A DNA stretch of 64,000 bases from Eubacteriales bacterium (lineage in GTDB: Bacteria; Bacillota; Clostridia; Tissierellales; GPF-1). The translations under genes and the position numbers were made by a program. Shown here piece after piece: positions 8,377-17,033 of this stretch. Location of the stretch: positions 1 through 64,000 of the forward strand of contig DAOUQF010000016.1 in the NCBI GenBank assembly GCA_030625815.1. The letters are read 5' to 3'. Within the stretch, counting starts at the first letter, position 1. Each line of letters opens with the position of its first letter. The notes under the pieces are model-generated. The model saw only the letters and a list, made by a program, of their open reading frames with translations. It did no database searches and was not told the DNA's origin.

Positions 8377-10592
8377 TACTCTTTATCTCCATTCTCGATG
8401 TCAAATGAAAAATTATTATTCCGCTCAGTGAGCTTGCTTTCTAACCATGTTAATCCATCTTCAATATATGTTGGAATCTTAAGCTCATCAATATTCTTTG
8501 CTAACAAAACATCCAGAGAAAATTCGGCTTTCTTAAAATTTTTATCAGAAAAAAGATTGTAAATATCTTTGTTTAAACTTTTCATTCCTTTCGAATTGTC
8601 TATCGTTTTTTTTACTTTCTTAGTTGGTCCAAAGCTTTGAAGTGTAGAAGTAAAGAACGTTGTATTTTCCAATACTAGAGCATCCTCAAAAGTACTTGGA
8701 ATCACTTTTGAACTTCTAGAAAAAGGACCTTTCACCATAAGCTCTTTTTGGTAAGTAATAAATACGTTATTCGCTAATCGTCCATCATTATTGGTTATAT
8801 CCATAAGATCATCTATTGAACTTTTTTGAGGTGCCCACTTTACAAGAGTACTGTTTTTCGTCATATATTCTTTCCCTTTTTCAGGAAACACTTTCTTAAG
8901 TTTGCTTTCATTCGTTTTTTTACATGGGTCTAAATCACTAATCACAAGTGTATATATACCTAATTTATCAATGAGAGGTTTCAATCTAAAAGCATGACTT
9001 CCTCCAATTTCCAATATTGTTAAATATGCACGATTCAACATTTCGCTTCTTCCGACAAACTCCGGTAATAGCATTCGTTCCGCACTACCTTCAACTAATA
9101 TTACAGCATCGGCAAAAAACAAATCACAGTGTGTGGTTTTAATATATCTGCTCACAAATCTGGTCGTCTCATCTTCACTTCCGAATACATCAGCTAGATT
9201 AATGATTTCTGATTTTGGAGATTTAGTATCGCTGTCACATTCCAACCTTCTAAAATATCTTAGTTTCGAGAAGTCTAGTTCTTCAATGATATAACTTGAA
9301 TGAGTGCTGACTAACAACTGTGTCGAAAACCGTGCGTCACCTTTCAATAATTCGTGATTTCTTAATACTTCATACGCTTTTTTAATGAACACCTGTTGAA
9401 CTTGTGTATGAAGATGCGCTTCAGGTTCTTCGATGATCACGAGGTGTAAAGGTTGAATAACCGGTTTAGCCGTATTCAATTTATTTTTTTTACCAGCACT
9501 CATCCATTCATCTCTATAGCTCATAAGCATAAAAACCATTGAAATTAAGTTCTGATATCCTAATCCTGTATAGTCTTCAGGAAGTCGTGTATGTTTTGCA
9601 TCATCCTTAGTAGTTGAGTATTGAACTGCAGAAGAATGATCTAGACCATCTGTATAACTCATTTTTGTAGATATATGGATTTGGGGATCCGTAAAACCTG
9701 GATAACCTAATGAACGAAGCTCACTGATCGGCTTGCTAAAACTGCATTTCAACTTATTGTCAAATCTAGTTTCTGCTTTCCAAACTTCTTCAATAAACTC
9801 AAGGTCACTTTCTTCTAGTAATTCTTCTTGTGGGCATAGCTGATTATCAAAATAGTCACGTAATTGCTTTGATAAGTTACCGCTAGATATGGTAGCAGAA
9901 GTCTCATCGTTTGAATCAGAAAATCCTCTTTGTGCATTTATAACATCAATTTTCACTAGATCTTTTAGCGGATTAGTGTCTAACACTTCAAGGTTTTTAT
10001 TTATAGGTACAACCTGATTATCATAGAATGTTGGATCTAATGTGTAATAAGACAGATTGAAGTATGAATTCATTTTTCGTTTCAGAAAATGGCACATATC
10101 ATGTGGCCAAAGATATAACTCACTCTTATTCCCTTTAAGTTTCTTTGTGTTTTCGATGATTTGTTTATAATTAGAGAATAATTTATCTAGCTTTTGAGGT
10201 TCAAATGAAAATCTAAGACCCAAAGTCCCTCCAGTCCAATCAAGTGTAGGTATTAATGAAATTACATGATGCAACTCATTCTCAGTGACTTGAAACCATA
10301 AATCTAACGTAGGGCATATATTAACCCATTTATCATAAAATTCCTCCGGATCATAAACGTTTTTCTGCTCAATGTATTCACCAATAGCATTAATCTCATC
10401 CCAATTTGAGATAGACCAATCATATAAAACGAGTTTCTTACTATCTTTATGAAAGAATTTCCTTAAAGCCTCTATAGCAGACGTTTTGCCACTGTTATTT
10501 GCTCCTACCAATAATGTGGTTTCCTCATTTAAGAGAACTTTTACATTTTCCAATTTCCTGAAATTTCTAATGTCAATTCTTTTAATTTTCAT
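8376..10592 (-). CDS. OLD-family ATPase/TOPRIM nuclease (GajA-like)
   Basis: 738 residues. It begins MKIKRIDIRNFRKLENVKVL, the usual start of OLD/SMC-like ATPases. Walker A is GANNSGKT (30-37). A GLGYQNLI block near 343-350, Walker B VIIEEPEAHLH (385-394) and H-loop VSTHSS (428-433) complete the ABC-type ATPase. The C-terminal TOPRIM nuclease has AVILVEGSAERMLLPEF with E501 and SDLD (552-555). It heads the coupled pair with the helicase, as in Gabija. It is about 160 residues longer than the reference GajA (578), with extra sequence between the Walker motifs and after the DLD motif, so it may be a divergent branch. AGGGG lies before the ATG. Confidence 0.85.
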   Translation of the reverse strand: MKIKRIDIRNFRKLENVKVLLNEETTLLVGANNSGKTSAIEALRKFFHKDSKKLVLYDWSISNWDEINAIGEYIEQKNVYDPEEFYDKWVNICPTLDLWFQVTENELHHVISLIPTLDWTGGTLGLRFSFEPQKLDKLFSNYKQIIENTKKLKGNKSELYLWPHDMCHFLKRKMNSYFNLSYYTLDPTFYDNQVVPINKNLEVLDTNPLKDLVKIDVINAQRGFSDSNDETSATISSGNLSKQLRDYFDNQLCPQEELLEESDLEFIEEVWKAETRFDNKLKCSFSKPISELRSLGYPGFTDPQIHISTKMSYTDGLDHSSAVQYSTTKDDAKHTRLPEDYTGLGYQNLISMVFMLMSYRDEWMSAGKKNKLNTAKPVIQPLHLVIIEEPEAHLHTQVQQVFIKKAYEVLRNHELLKGDARFSTQLLVSTHSSYIIEELDFSKLRYFRRLECDSDTKSPKSEIINLADVFGSEDETTRFVSRYIKTTHCDLFFADAVILVEGSAERMLLPEFVGRSEMLNRAYLTILEIGGSHAFRLKPLIDKLGIYTLVISDLDPCKKTNESKLKKVFPEKGKEYMTKNSTLVKWAPQKSSIDDLMDITNNDGRLANNVFITYQKELMVKGPFSRSSKVIPSTFEDALVLENTTFFTSTLQSFGPTKKVKKTIDNSKGMKSLNKDIYNLFSDKNFKKAEFSLDVLLAKNIDELKIPTYIEDGLTWLESKLTERNNNFSFDIENGDKE

Positions 10593-10687
10593 GATATACC
10601 CCTTCTACAAGCACTTAACGGCTCTATAAAAATTCTTATTTTAGAAACCAAATCCCATTAAAATTTCAATACGTTTTATTTACCAAT

Positions 10688-11749
10688 TTACACCGTCAAT
10701 TCAACCATATCAGATAATTCTTCTAGTGATAATCCAGAATTTCGGTGAATCATCCTATGGCAATTTGCACATAACATCGCGATATCTTCAACTTTAGTTT
10801 TGTCACCTTCTTTTAACTCAGAAACAGGAATCACATGATGGCCTTCGATATATCCTTCTCCGAGTTCTCCGTACACTTTAGAAAAATCAAACCCGCATAC
10901 CTCACAATAAATGCTTCCATCATGATTTTGCTTAAACCGAGCTTTTGCCTTTTCAACGACCTTAGGATTTCGCTCTCTAATCTTATGATTTCGATAAGCA
11001 ATCTGTCCTTCTGCAAAATCATTTTCACCTTCATCCACATATTCTTTGTCAGCAAATATTGGAGTAAAAACAAAATGATTCAAATCTCCCCCATACTCGA
11101 TTGAAAATTCACCTCTTACATCCGGAAAAACTTTTTGAAACTCATTTTTCAATTCTCTTCTAAACCTTATACTTTGCAGCTCTATCTCTTTATTTTTCTG
11201 TCCTTCATAGCGATATTCTGCATCAAATATCTTATTGTTAAAGAGAACCTTTATCTTTCTAGCCGCTCCCCTTTTAACAAAATATTTTGAGCCTGGTGGA
11301 TTAAGAATCGAATGATACCTTTTTTCAATTCGCACACCATCAGTAAACTGCGAATTACCAACTCTTTTTATTATCTTTGGCGAATCAATCGATAGGACAA
11401 AAGATTCATACCGATCATTTACATGCTGATCCCGATAATATCTTAGTAATGCCATTTTTATCTCTTTAAAATCTGAAGCTGTAGACTCTTCAAATAAAGT
11501 AATACTCTCCATTATCTCTAGCCCAATAAAAATCCCTTTATGATCGTTCACTAGCCCTAAATGATGAAGTATTCCCATCGCAATATATCCGCGACTAACA
11601 TCTGGATCCTCCGAAATGACATACTCATCCAACCATCTATGGGAACGCCCCTCAAATAAATAATGGTATACAACACTATCTCTCATACGTTCTGAACATG
11701 AATCATATTCACGCTTTCGCACACTTGGCTCTAACGCAGAAATATTCAA
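10688..11749 (-). CDS. HNH endonuclease heading the defence operon
   Basis: 353 residues from a TTG start with AGGAGG 5 bases upstream. The C-terminal HNH domain (about 280-337) has CEVCGFDF, EGHHVIPVSEL, VEDIAMLCANCHRMIH: two CxxC zinc pairs and the catalytic HH followed by N and H. The first 250 residues are unrecognised and may bind DNA or sense a target. The domain order (unknown N-terminus plus McrA-like HNH) is common in type IV restriction-like enzymes. The OLD gene follows after 95 bases in the same direction, so this may be part of the same system or an independent defence gene beside it. Confidence 0.75.
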   Translation of the reverse strand: MNISALEPSVRKREYDSCSERMRDSVVYHYLFEGRSHRWLDEYVISEDPDVSRGYIAMGILHHLGLVNDHKGIFIGLEIMESITLFEESTASDFKEIKMALLRYYRDQHVNDRYESFVLSIDSPKIIKRVGNSQFTDGVRIEKRYHSILNPPGSKYFVKRGAARKIKVLFNNKIFDAEYRYEGQKNKEIELQSIRFRRELKNEFQKVFPDVRGEFSIEYGGDLNHFVFTPIFADKEYVDEGENDFAEGQIAYRNHKIRERNPKVVEKAKARFKQNHDGSIYCEVCGFDFSKVYGELGEGYIEGHHVIPVSELKEGDKTKVEDIAMLCANCHRMIHRNSGLSLEELSDMVELTV

Positions 11750-12175
11750 TTCGTCCTCCTACATATTCATGTTATTATTTTACAGTTTACCAAATCACCC
11801 GATATTTCCTAGCTGATTTAAGTGTCTCAAAGCTGAGTATTTCTTAAATCTCTTACAACTCAAATATTACTCAGCAGATCACTCACACGCGAAACCGTCA
11901 ACCGATTTTGAATACTTACTCTTTTACATTTTCCGCCGCAACTATTTATCTCAATCATACGCTTATTCCTATTTTTTGTCTATTTTTCAATATAAAGTTA
12001 AACATAAAGAACCTTCACCATTCCCCCTACTCGAGAAAAGAGATATATCCATTCGAATATTCTTTTCATACTATCCTTCTCTTGACAGCTCCTAGATAAA
12101 TCTAGCTTGCTCAAATTAGATATTCTACCAAATTATTAAGATAACTATTTGTTACTCTATAAACGCATTTCTATA

Positions 12176-12267
12176 CCCCCCATAGTCTAATTTGCGGGAG
12201 TGTTTCTGAAGCCCTACCCAACGGTCCCCTTGCGACCGTCTCTAGAGATTTGACCCCCCCTCCCCCT
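12176..12267 (-). repeat. Packaging-site-like G-tract element, copy A
   Basis: On the minus strand it runs from GGGGGAGGGGGGTCAAAT through a central GGGGACCG to a GGGGGG tract. A second copy of nearly equal length lies at 16251-16343. The order G-tract, TCAAA, pyrimidine stretch, GACCG and closing G-tract resembles the leader just before small-terminase genes of many Firmicutes phages, where cos or pac cleavage occurs (family knowledge from memory). No terminase gene follows here. The function is inferred. Confidence 0.5.
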
Positions 12268-12422
12268 ATTTGCATGTATGTATAAAACAAAGCCCCACGA
12301 AGCCATATACGGCCCGTACGCACGTTCTAGTTACCAATATGTGGTTATTGTCCTAGAAGATACTCAACCGCCTCTAATCGCATCCTGCGTCCACACGGCT
12401 GATATATAGCTGTTCAGACAAC

Positions 12423-12480
12423 AAAAAAGATCAGCGCATCGCTTGTCCGGTAGTTATCCGGATCAACATGCTGCTGATCT
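12423..12480 (-). terminator. Rho-independent terminator of the recombinase transcript
   Basis: On the minus strand AGATCAGC pairs with GCTGATCT (8 bp, extended by ATGC/GCAT with a one-base bulge). It encloses a 30-40 base loop and is followed by TTTTTT. It lies about 330 bases beyond the small recombinase stop and would end leftward transcription from the phage-like element before the defence operon. Confidence 0.55.
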
Positions 12481-12810
12481 ATATTCATTATTCCGTTCTC
12501 TATTCTTCTTTGTGGAACCCTTATTCAACCCTCGAAACAAGGACATTTCACCTGGTATTATTCACGATTTCCTAGATCACTTGGCGATTTTCCCAAAATC
12601 ACCTCTTCAACCATAGGACAGCCCGCATGGTTACTGGCTTAGAATGTGTTTTCCTAGCACCTCTTTGAGCTTGTCGTTTCTAACATTTTGACAAATCCGT
12701 AAAAAAGCACTCAATCCCTGTCATATCAACGCCTTTCCTCCTGTCGTAAAAAACCAATTTGTAATAGACTGCAATACGACAAACTAAACAGAAATACATG
12801 CCTAAATTAA

Positions 12811-13362
12811 TCAAAATCTAAAGTTTCTCAACGTCCTATCAATATACTCTTGCTCCACTCCAATATACAGTAAAGTATGCGTTTCTCTTGAATGACCATA
12901 AATCTTCATCAACATTGGCAACGCGTGCCTTTCTCCATACTGTACATAGAAATGATAGCCGAATGTTTTCCGCAATGAATGCGCAGTCAAGTGAACATTA
13001 TATTTATCCCCAACATCTTCAAGAATCTGATTAACCCTTTGCCTTGATATTGGCCGATTATAATTCTCCCTGGAACGTATGAGATAATCTTCGTCATCTT
13101 TTCCAGTAATATAGATCGCGATCTCCCGTTGCAATTCCGGATTAATTATAATCTTCCGTACATTCCCAGTCTTTTGCTCAGTCACTATAAAATGATCTTG
13201 CCCCCGAACATCAGAAACTTTCAATTTTAAAATATCACTAATCCTCAACCCTGAATAAATTCCCAACATAAAAAGGATGTAATCCCTTTCGTTTTGTTTC
13301 CTCAAATACCCTGCTATATCATAAATTAATTGCTTATCACGAATTGGATTTGCCGCTGCCAT
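12811..13362 (-). CDS. Small tyrosine recombinase, catalytic domain only
   Basis: 183 residues. Catalytic residues of the tyrosine recombinase family are visible: R in GIYSGLRISDILKLK (near 55), HSLRKTFGYH (HxxR), GHSRETHTLLYI (H and the nucleophilic Y). The usual N-terminal SAM-like core-binding domain is absent. Short recombinases like this often lie near the terminase region of Firmicutes prophages, in addition to the main integrase; their job is not well defined. GAGGTG lies 5 bases before the ATG. A perfect inverted repeat with a 6-base centre lies 67 bases upstream and may be its site or operator. Confidence 0.8.
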   Translation of the reverse strand: MAAANPIRDKQLIYDIAGYLRKQNERDYILFMLGIYSGLRISDILKLKVSDVRGQDHFIVTEQKTGNVRKIIINPELQREIAIYITGKDDEDYLIRSRENYNRPISRQRVNQILEDVGDKYNVHLTAHSLRKTFGYHFYVQYGERHALPMLMKIYGHSRETHTLLYIGVEQEYIDRTLRNFRF

Positions 13363-13429
13363 ATTTCACCTCACATAAGTATCTCTACAACTTCTCTGAA
13401 TTTTACATATTTCGTACAATATCCTCGAT

Positions 13430-13455
13430 TTACTAAGTACAATCTTACTTAGTAA
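13430..13455. repeat. Perfect 10-6-10 inverted repeat before the small recombinase
   Basis: TTACTAAGTA (13430-13439), six bases, then TACTTAGTAA (13446-13455). Ten-base arms around a six-base centre match the geometry of dif-type recombination core sites used by tyrosine recombinases. It could instead be an operator or a hairpin; there is no T-run, so it is not a terminator. Confidence 0.55.
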
Positions 13456-13493
13456 TGTAATTACACCTCGAATATTTTAATTGATCAAACCAT

Positions 13494-14411
13494 TTATGGT
13501 AACTCATTCCAATCTATCACCGGCTGTCCATCAATTTTCCATAAGGGTTCAAGATTCTGTGAACTACCAATATAAAAATTAATCCCACCATCATGTTTGA
13601 AAGAAAGATTTGTTGCTACAATACCATCTTCACGTCTCGAATAAGTAGCTTTACAACCATTAGAAAAATGTACATTGAAACCGTATACACCATTATCACC
13701 TACCAATAATTCAAAAACTCGATATTCAGGCCATTTGTGATAACGCTTCCCCTTGGAAAGTCGAATAAGCCATAATCTATGCAACCTCATAAATTGACTA
13801 TAGAAATCAAAACATGACATTATTATCTCATGCAATTCTTCAATCGGTATCTGTTGGGATATCCGATTTTCAGTGTACCTAAAAAACTCATCAGTTAATA
13901 CATAATCAGAATGCGTAAATGAGTTTCTTATGTTATCCGAATAAATATGTCCAATAGCTACTTTGAGATCAAATTCATTACACTTTTCAGCTTGTTCATT
14001 AATATATCTAAATTTCGTTTTTGCACTCGGCGGGACATATATAGATGGCTTTTTCTTCTTATTATTAGTCCTTCCAAGATGTCTTAATGGCTGAATTTTA
14101 TACCCCCCACCATCAATACAACTTAATAAGTTCGTCATTATTTCATGAGGTGCTGTCATTTCTATCAGTTGGCAATACATCAATAATGCGATTCTAATTT
14201 GAGAAATTGCCGACCTTTCAGTCCTTGTTTTCTCTAAGATCCAGTTATAATCCTCAAGAGCTTTTCTTGACTCTTCAAAAGGATCCCAGTTTGCATCACT
14301 CATCCCACCTGCTCTTAAAAGAGAACATAATGTATCGAATGGGTTTACATTATAAGCCTTTTCAATAAGTGTATTAAATAGATCATAGTATTTACTCTTT
14401 TCAAGCTCCAT
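13494..14411 (-). CDS. HEPN-like protein, putative toxin or RNase of a two-gene cassette
   Basis: 305 residues, not recognised as a named family. Residues 159-170 read DNIRNSFTHSDY, a clear RNxxxH motif (R162, H167) in a helical context, the hallmark of HEPN nucleases found in abortive-infection and toxin-antitoxin systems. The C-terminal 80 residues look beta-rich (YRVFELLVGDNGVYGFNV). GAGGTGATGAA precedes the ATG and the nuclease-like gene upstream ends 18 bases away, so they are an operon. The likely role is RNA cleavage or sensing in phage defence; this is inferred from the motif and from its place between two packaging-like elements. Confidence 0.65.
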   Translation of the reverse strand: MELEKSKYYDLFNTLIEKAYNVNPFDTLCSLLRAGGMSDANWDPFEESRKALEDYNWILEKTRTERSAISQIRIALLMYCQLIEMTAPHEIMTNLLSCIDGGGYKIQPLRHLGRTNNKKKKPSIYVPPSAKTKFRYINEQAEKCNEFDLKVAIGHIYSDNIRNSFTHSDYVLTDEFFRYTENRISQQIPIEELHEIIMSCFDFYSQFMRLHRLWLIRLSKGKRYHKWPEYRVFELLVGDNGVYGFNVHFSNGCKATYSRREDGIVATNLSFKHDGGINFYIGSSQNLEPLWKIDGQPVIDWNELP

Positions 14412-14429
14412 TTCATCACCTCGTCTCCA

Positions 14430-16016
14430 TTACAACTCTGTTAAAATGCCTCGAGCTTCCTCAGCAAATTTCATATAGTTATCATCTATCCACTGCAAGG
14501 CATTATCATTTATTCCTTTTGATTCAAGAAAATTCACTAGCGGCGAAAGGTTTTTTCTATCGCAAAATTCTTCTAAAAAATCAAATAATTCTACACCTTT
14601 TTTTGTAACGCCACATAGATATTCAAATTCTTCGATACTCAAATTTATATGGCCCTTCAATTTTTCTCCAAGCTTATTGGAAATTAAATCGTCAACATAT
14701 TTTTGGATTTCCGATACTCTAGGCACATTTAACAAAGTTACAGATAGTACATAGATCTCCTCGACTCCATCGAATATCGTCCGCTCTCTACTTTCCAATA
14801 TCGCTTCATGAGCATCTATAGCTTGGTTAATCGGAGATATATATACTTTCTTAATTCCTTCCATCAGTTTTGCAAGATCATGGGTATAATATATTTCAAA
14901 ATTCGGTCTCTTAGATTTCGCTTCAATTATCAACAATTTCTTGCCAGAACGAATATATGCATCGGACGAATCTCTTTTTGTTTTTCCAAATTTAAACTCA
15001 GGGATAAATGTATATTTAGTATTTTTTGCTTCTGCCACAGCATGTGCTGTCAATCTATCAACATATTTCTCATAGGGACTTCCTAAAAATGTCAATATAC
15101 TCTTATCCTCCTCGGGATATACTTCGCGAATCCTATAGAATAATCCCTCAAAATATTGATTAATTACAAAATCCTCATGAAGTGATAAGATCCATCCATC
15201 ACCAATATCGATAAACGGAATTGAAAGAAATAAAGAATAATCCCACGTATTTTCTATCGTCGATTGGCACCAATCAGTAAAATCATAAGCACATTGAGCT
15301 TTTGATCTTATTAAAGCAATAAACTCTTGCTTTATTTTCATTTTTGACGAGAATTTGTCAATGTTAATAATCGGAATCTTCCCAGGCCTTTCAGTAAAAT
15401 GTAATTCTACCATTGGAAACATCATAGCGAGATACTCATTAATCGAATGACTATATACCGTTTTATAATCCTCATAAAAATCGATATACTCTTTTTCGTT
15501 ATAAAGGTCTTTTTGCCTAGAAAGTTCAATGAACATTTGATAGGATCGTGCAAGATCGTTCTTAATATTACGCTTGCTATTTATTGCTACATTTTTAAAC
15601 ATATAACTTTCCGCTGAATCAATATTGTCAGAGGGTAAGTAGTCTGCTAGCATTATTTGAGTGATAATTGTTTTATTGATAAGTTCTTCGCTTATTTCAA
15701 CGCAAAAAAGTTCATTTATGATTCTTCCGTAAGCAATTATCCATTTGGCAAAATATAGCAACCCTTGCTTTGAATATAACTCAAATTCAAGAAATTTATT
15801 TATTACACTTTTGCTATATGGCTTTCCCCTCAAGTATTTAAGTTTATGTGCAGGTCCCAGTTCAAGATTATTAAGCAGATACCCTATTGTAATCAACCAG
15901 CTTCGTTGATCTTCGCTTCTAATACTTTTTATAATCTGTTCGCGCCTGTATATACCCGTTTCGAATATCGTGTCATAAGTTGCAATAGTCATTCTCTTTA
16001 TATTATTCGCCTTCAT
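14430..16016 (-). CDS. PD-(D/E)XK nuclease-like protein, first gene of the cassette
   Basis: 528 residues, no named family recognised. Residues 314-367 show a PD-(D/E)XK arrangement: E316 in GSPYEKYVDRL, then FIPEFKFGKTKRDSSDAYI with D349/D352, then LLIIEAKSKR with E365 and K367. The N-terminal 300 residues are helical with several aromatics and could be a regulatory or DNA-binding part; the last 100 residues are also helical. The HEPN-like gene follows after 18 bases. GGGAG precedes the ATG by about 10 bases. The active-site residues appear intact. The substrate is unknown. Confidence 0.7.
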   Translation of the reverse strand: MKANNIKRMTIATYDTIFETGIYRREQIIKSIRSEDQRSWLITIGYLLNNLELGPAHKLKYLRGKPYSKSVINKFLEFELYSKQGLLYFAKWIIAYGRIINELFCVEISEELINKTIITQIMLADYLPSDNIDSAESYMFKNVAINSKRNIKNDLARSYQMFIELSRQKDLYNEKEYIDFYEDYKTVYSHSINEYLAMMFPMVELHFTERPGKIPIINIDKFSSKMKIKQEFIALIRSKAQCAYDFTDWCQSTIENTWDYSLFLSIPFIDIGDGWILSLHEDFVINQYFEGLFYRIREVYPEEDKSILTFLGSPYEKYVDRLTAHAVAEAKNTKYTFIPEFKFGKTKRDSSDAYIRSGKKLLIIEAKSKRPNFEIYYTHDLAKLMEGIKKVYISPINQAIDAHEAILESRERTIFDGVEEIYVLSVTLLNVPRVSEIQKYVDDLISNKLGEKLKGHINLSIEEFEYLCGVTKKGVELFDFLEEFCDRKNLSPLVNFLESKGINDNALQWIDDNYMKFAEEARGILTEL

Positions 16017-16250
16017 AAAAAATCAAACTCCCTTAATTTTTTCTAGATTATACATTGAGAACCGTTTGTTTTTTTAATATTATTTACAACAACAACTAAA
16101 CTCTTATATATAGTTTAATTATTGCAAAGACAAATTACAAGACATCCCGATGATTCACATAATAAATTTACCGCCAGCATTTTGAACCTCAGGATCCCCA
16201 ATCATTTTTATAGAACCAATTCAATGTTTTTTCATACGCACCACCCTAAT

Positions 16251-16343
16251 CCCCCCCCTTAATCAAATTTCACGGGTGTGTGAAAAACACCACCCGCTCG
16301 GTCTCCTCGCTTTGGCCAAAAGTTTGAACACCCCCCTACCCCC
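16251..16343 (-). repeat. Packaging-site-like G-tract element, copy B
   Basis: On the minus strand it reads GGGGGTAGGGGGGTGTTCAAA, then a middle with GACCG, a GGGTGGTG block and a final run of eight G. Copy A at 12176-12267 has the same order at almost the same spacing (93 versus 92 bases). The two copies bracket the nuclease/HEPN/recombinase cassette. Confidence 0.5.
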
Positions 16344-16374
16344 TTGCTGCCAGGCCCGGCTATGATCATCCGGA

Positions 16375-16464
16375 TCAGTCTTTCCAGTAATCATTTTGAG
16401 GCATGATGCCAGGGTATTCTTCCGAACCCAGGGTGCAATGCAACCACGGCTTATTGATCTCCAT
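16375..16464 (-). pseudogene. Coding remnant of an unknown phage gene
   Basis: The minus strand encodes MEINKPWLHCTLGSEEYPGI and ends MPQNDYWKD, a protein-like 29-residue string with no ribosome binding site. Upstream in another frame is NKWQECDIDEIGVIRA, which suggests one gene split by a frameshift. The function is unknown. Confidence 0.35.
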
Positions 16465-16757
16465 TAGATACACATACAAACTCAAGCGCGAATCACTCCG
16501 ATCTCGTCTATATCACACTCCTGCCACTTATTGACTATCTGACTTGGCCACTATCCTCACCGATGCACCAGGTATGCCTAAGCATAAGACCACGATGCAT
16601 GGCCATAATTCACTCGATCATTCTTCCCGTTTCCATTGCTCCATATCCCATGAGAAATGAATAGCCAATGATCAATCAAGTCTCCAATTTGCTTCAAAAA
16701 ACATGCAAAGGGGGGATCACTACCAAACTCAACAAAAACACCTTAAAATAGCCTTTT

Positions 16758-16790
16758 GAGTTAAACATATCTTATTATTGTGTTTAACTC
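16758..16790. repeat. Perfect 10-bp inverted repeat
   Basis: GAGTTAAACA (16758-16767), a 13-base AT-rich spacer, then TGTTTAACTC (16781-16790). Neither strand has a following T-run, so it is not an intrinsic terminator. It may be an operator or a replication or packaging signal of the element. Confidence 0.5.
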
Positions 16791-16881
16791 GTAAAACCCA
16801 CTTCACTCCTTGTATTCATCAGGGATTGAGGCACTTCGCCAAAACCCAGTTACACATTCCCTAAATATGGTGAACTGAGTT

Positions 16882-17004
16882 TCAAAACATCCAAAAATCA
16901 CTCGCTTTTAGACTGTTTCTTGCAAATATCTCACAAAGCTTTTCATGCTGAATTCTACCTTTGAAATAAGAGATGCCCCAATCCAGGGCACCCTCACTCT
17001 CCAT
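16882..17004 (-). CDS. Possible small phage gene, 40 residues
   Basis: ATG 17004 to TGA 16882 encodes MESEGALDWGISYFKGRIQH and a further LCEIFARNSLKASDFWMF-like tail. The composition looks like protein and it lies just downstream of the 60-residue phage gene in the same direction. No good ribosome binding site is visible, so it may be a remnant. Confidence 0.35.
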   Translation of the reverse strand: MESEGALDWGISYFKGRIQHEKLCEIFARNSLKASDFWMF

Positions 17005-17033
17005 ATCAATTCTAAATATCTCGTTGCAGTTCC

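Larger units (their letters stand above)
11750..12810. other. 1.06 kb without genes between the HNH gene and the small recombinase
   Basis: No convincing reading frame is present; the few open frames are low-complexity AT-rich sequence. The stretch holds a G-tract packaging-like element (12176-12267) and a minus-strand terminator (12423-12480), listed separately. It marks the junction between the defence operon and the phage-derived element. Confidence 0.5.
16017..17033. other. 1.0 kb mostly noncoding stretch of the phage-like element
   Basis: It contains packaging-like copy B, a coding scrap (16375-16464), an inverted repeat (16758-16790) and a possible 40-residue gene (16882-17004). Otherwise nothing was recognised. 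In related phages a small terminase gene would be expected here; it is missing. Confidence 0.45.

Noticed and set aside
8376-10592. Assigning the symbol gajA outright
   Set aside because: The pairing with UvrD fits Gabija, but the protein is about 160 residues longer than the reference; without a phylogeny the symbol is not secure.
11908-12099. 63-codon frame upstream of the HNH gene
   Set aside because: AT-rich with no binding site, on the opposite strand to all neighbours.
13430-13455. Terminator reading of the 10-6-10 inverted repeat
   Set aside because: Neither strand has a following T-run and the arms are AT-rich, so an intrinsic terminator is unlikely.
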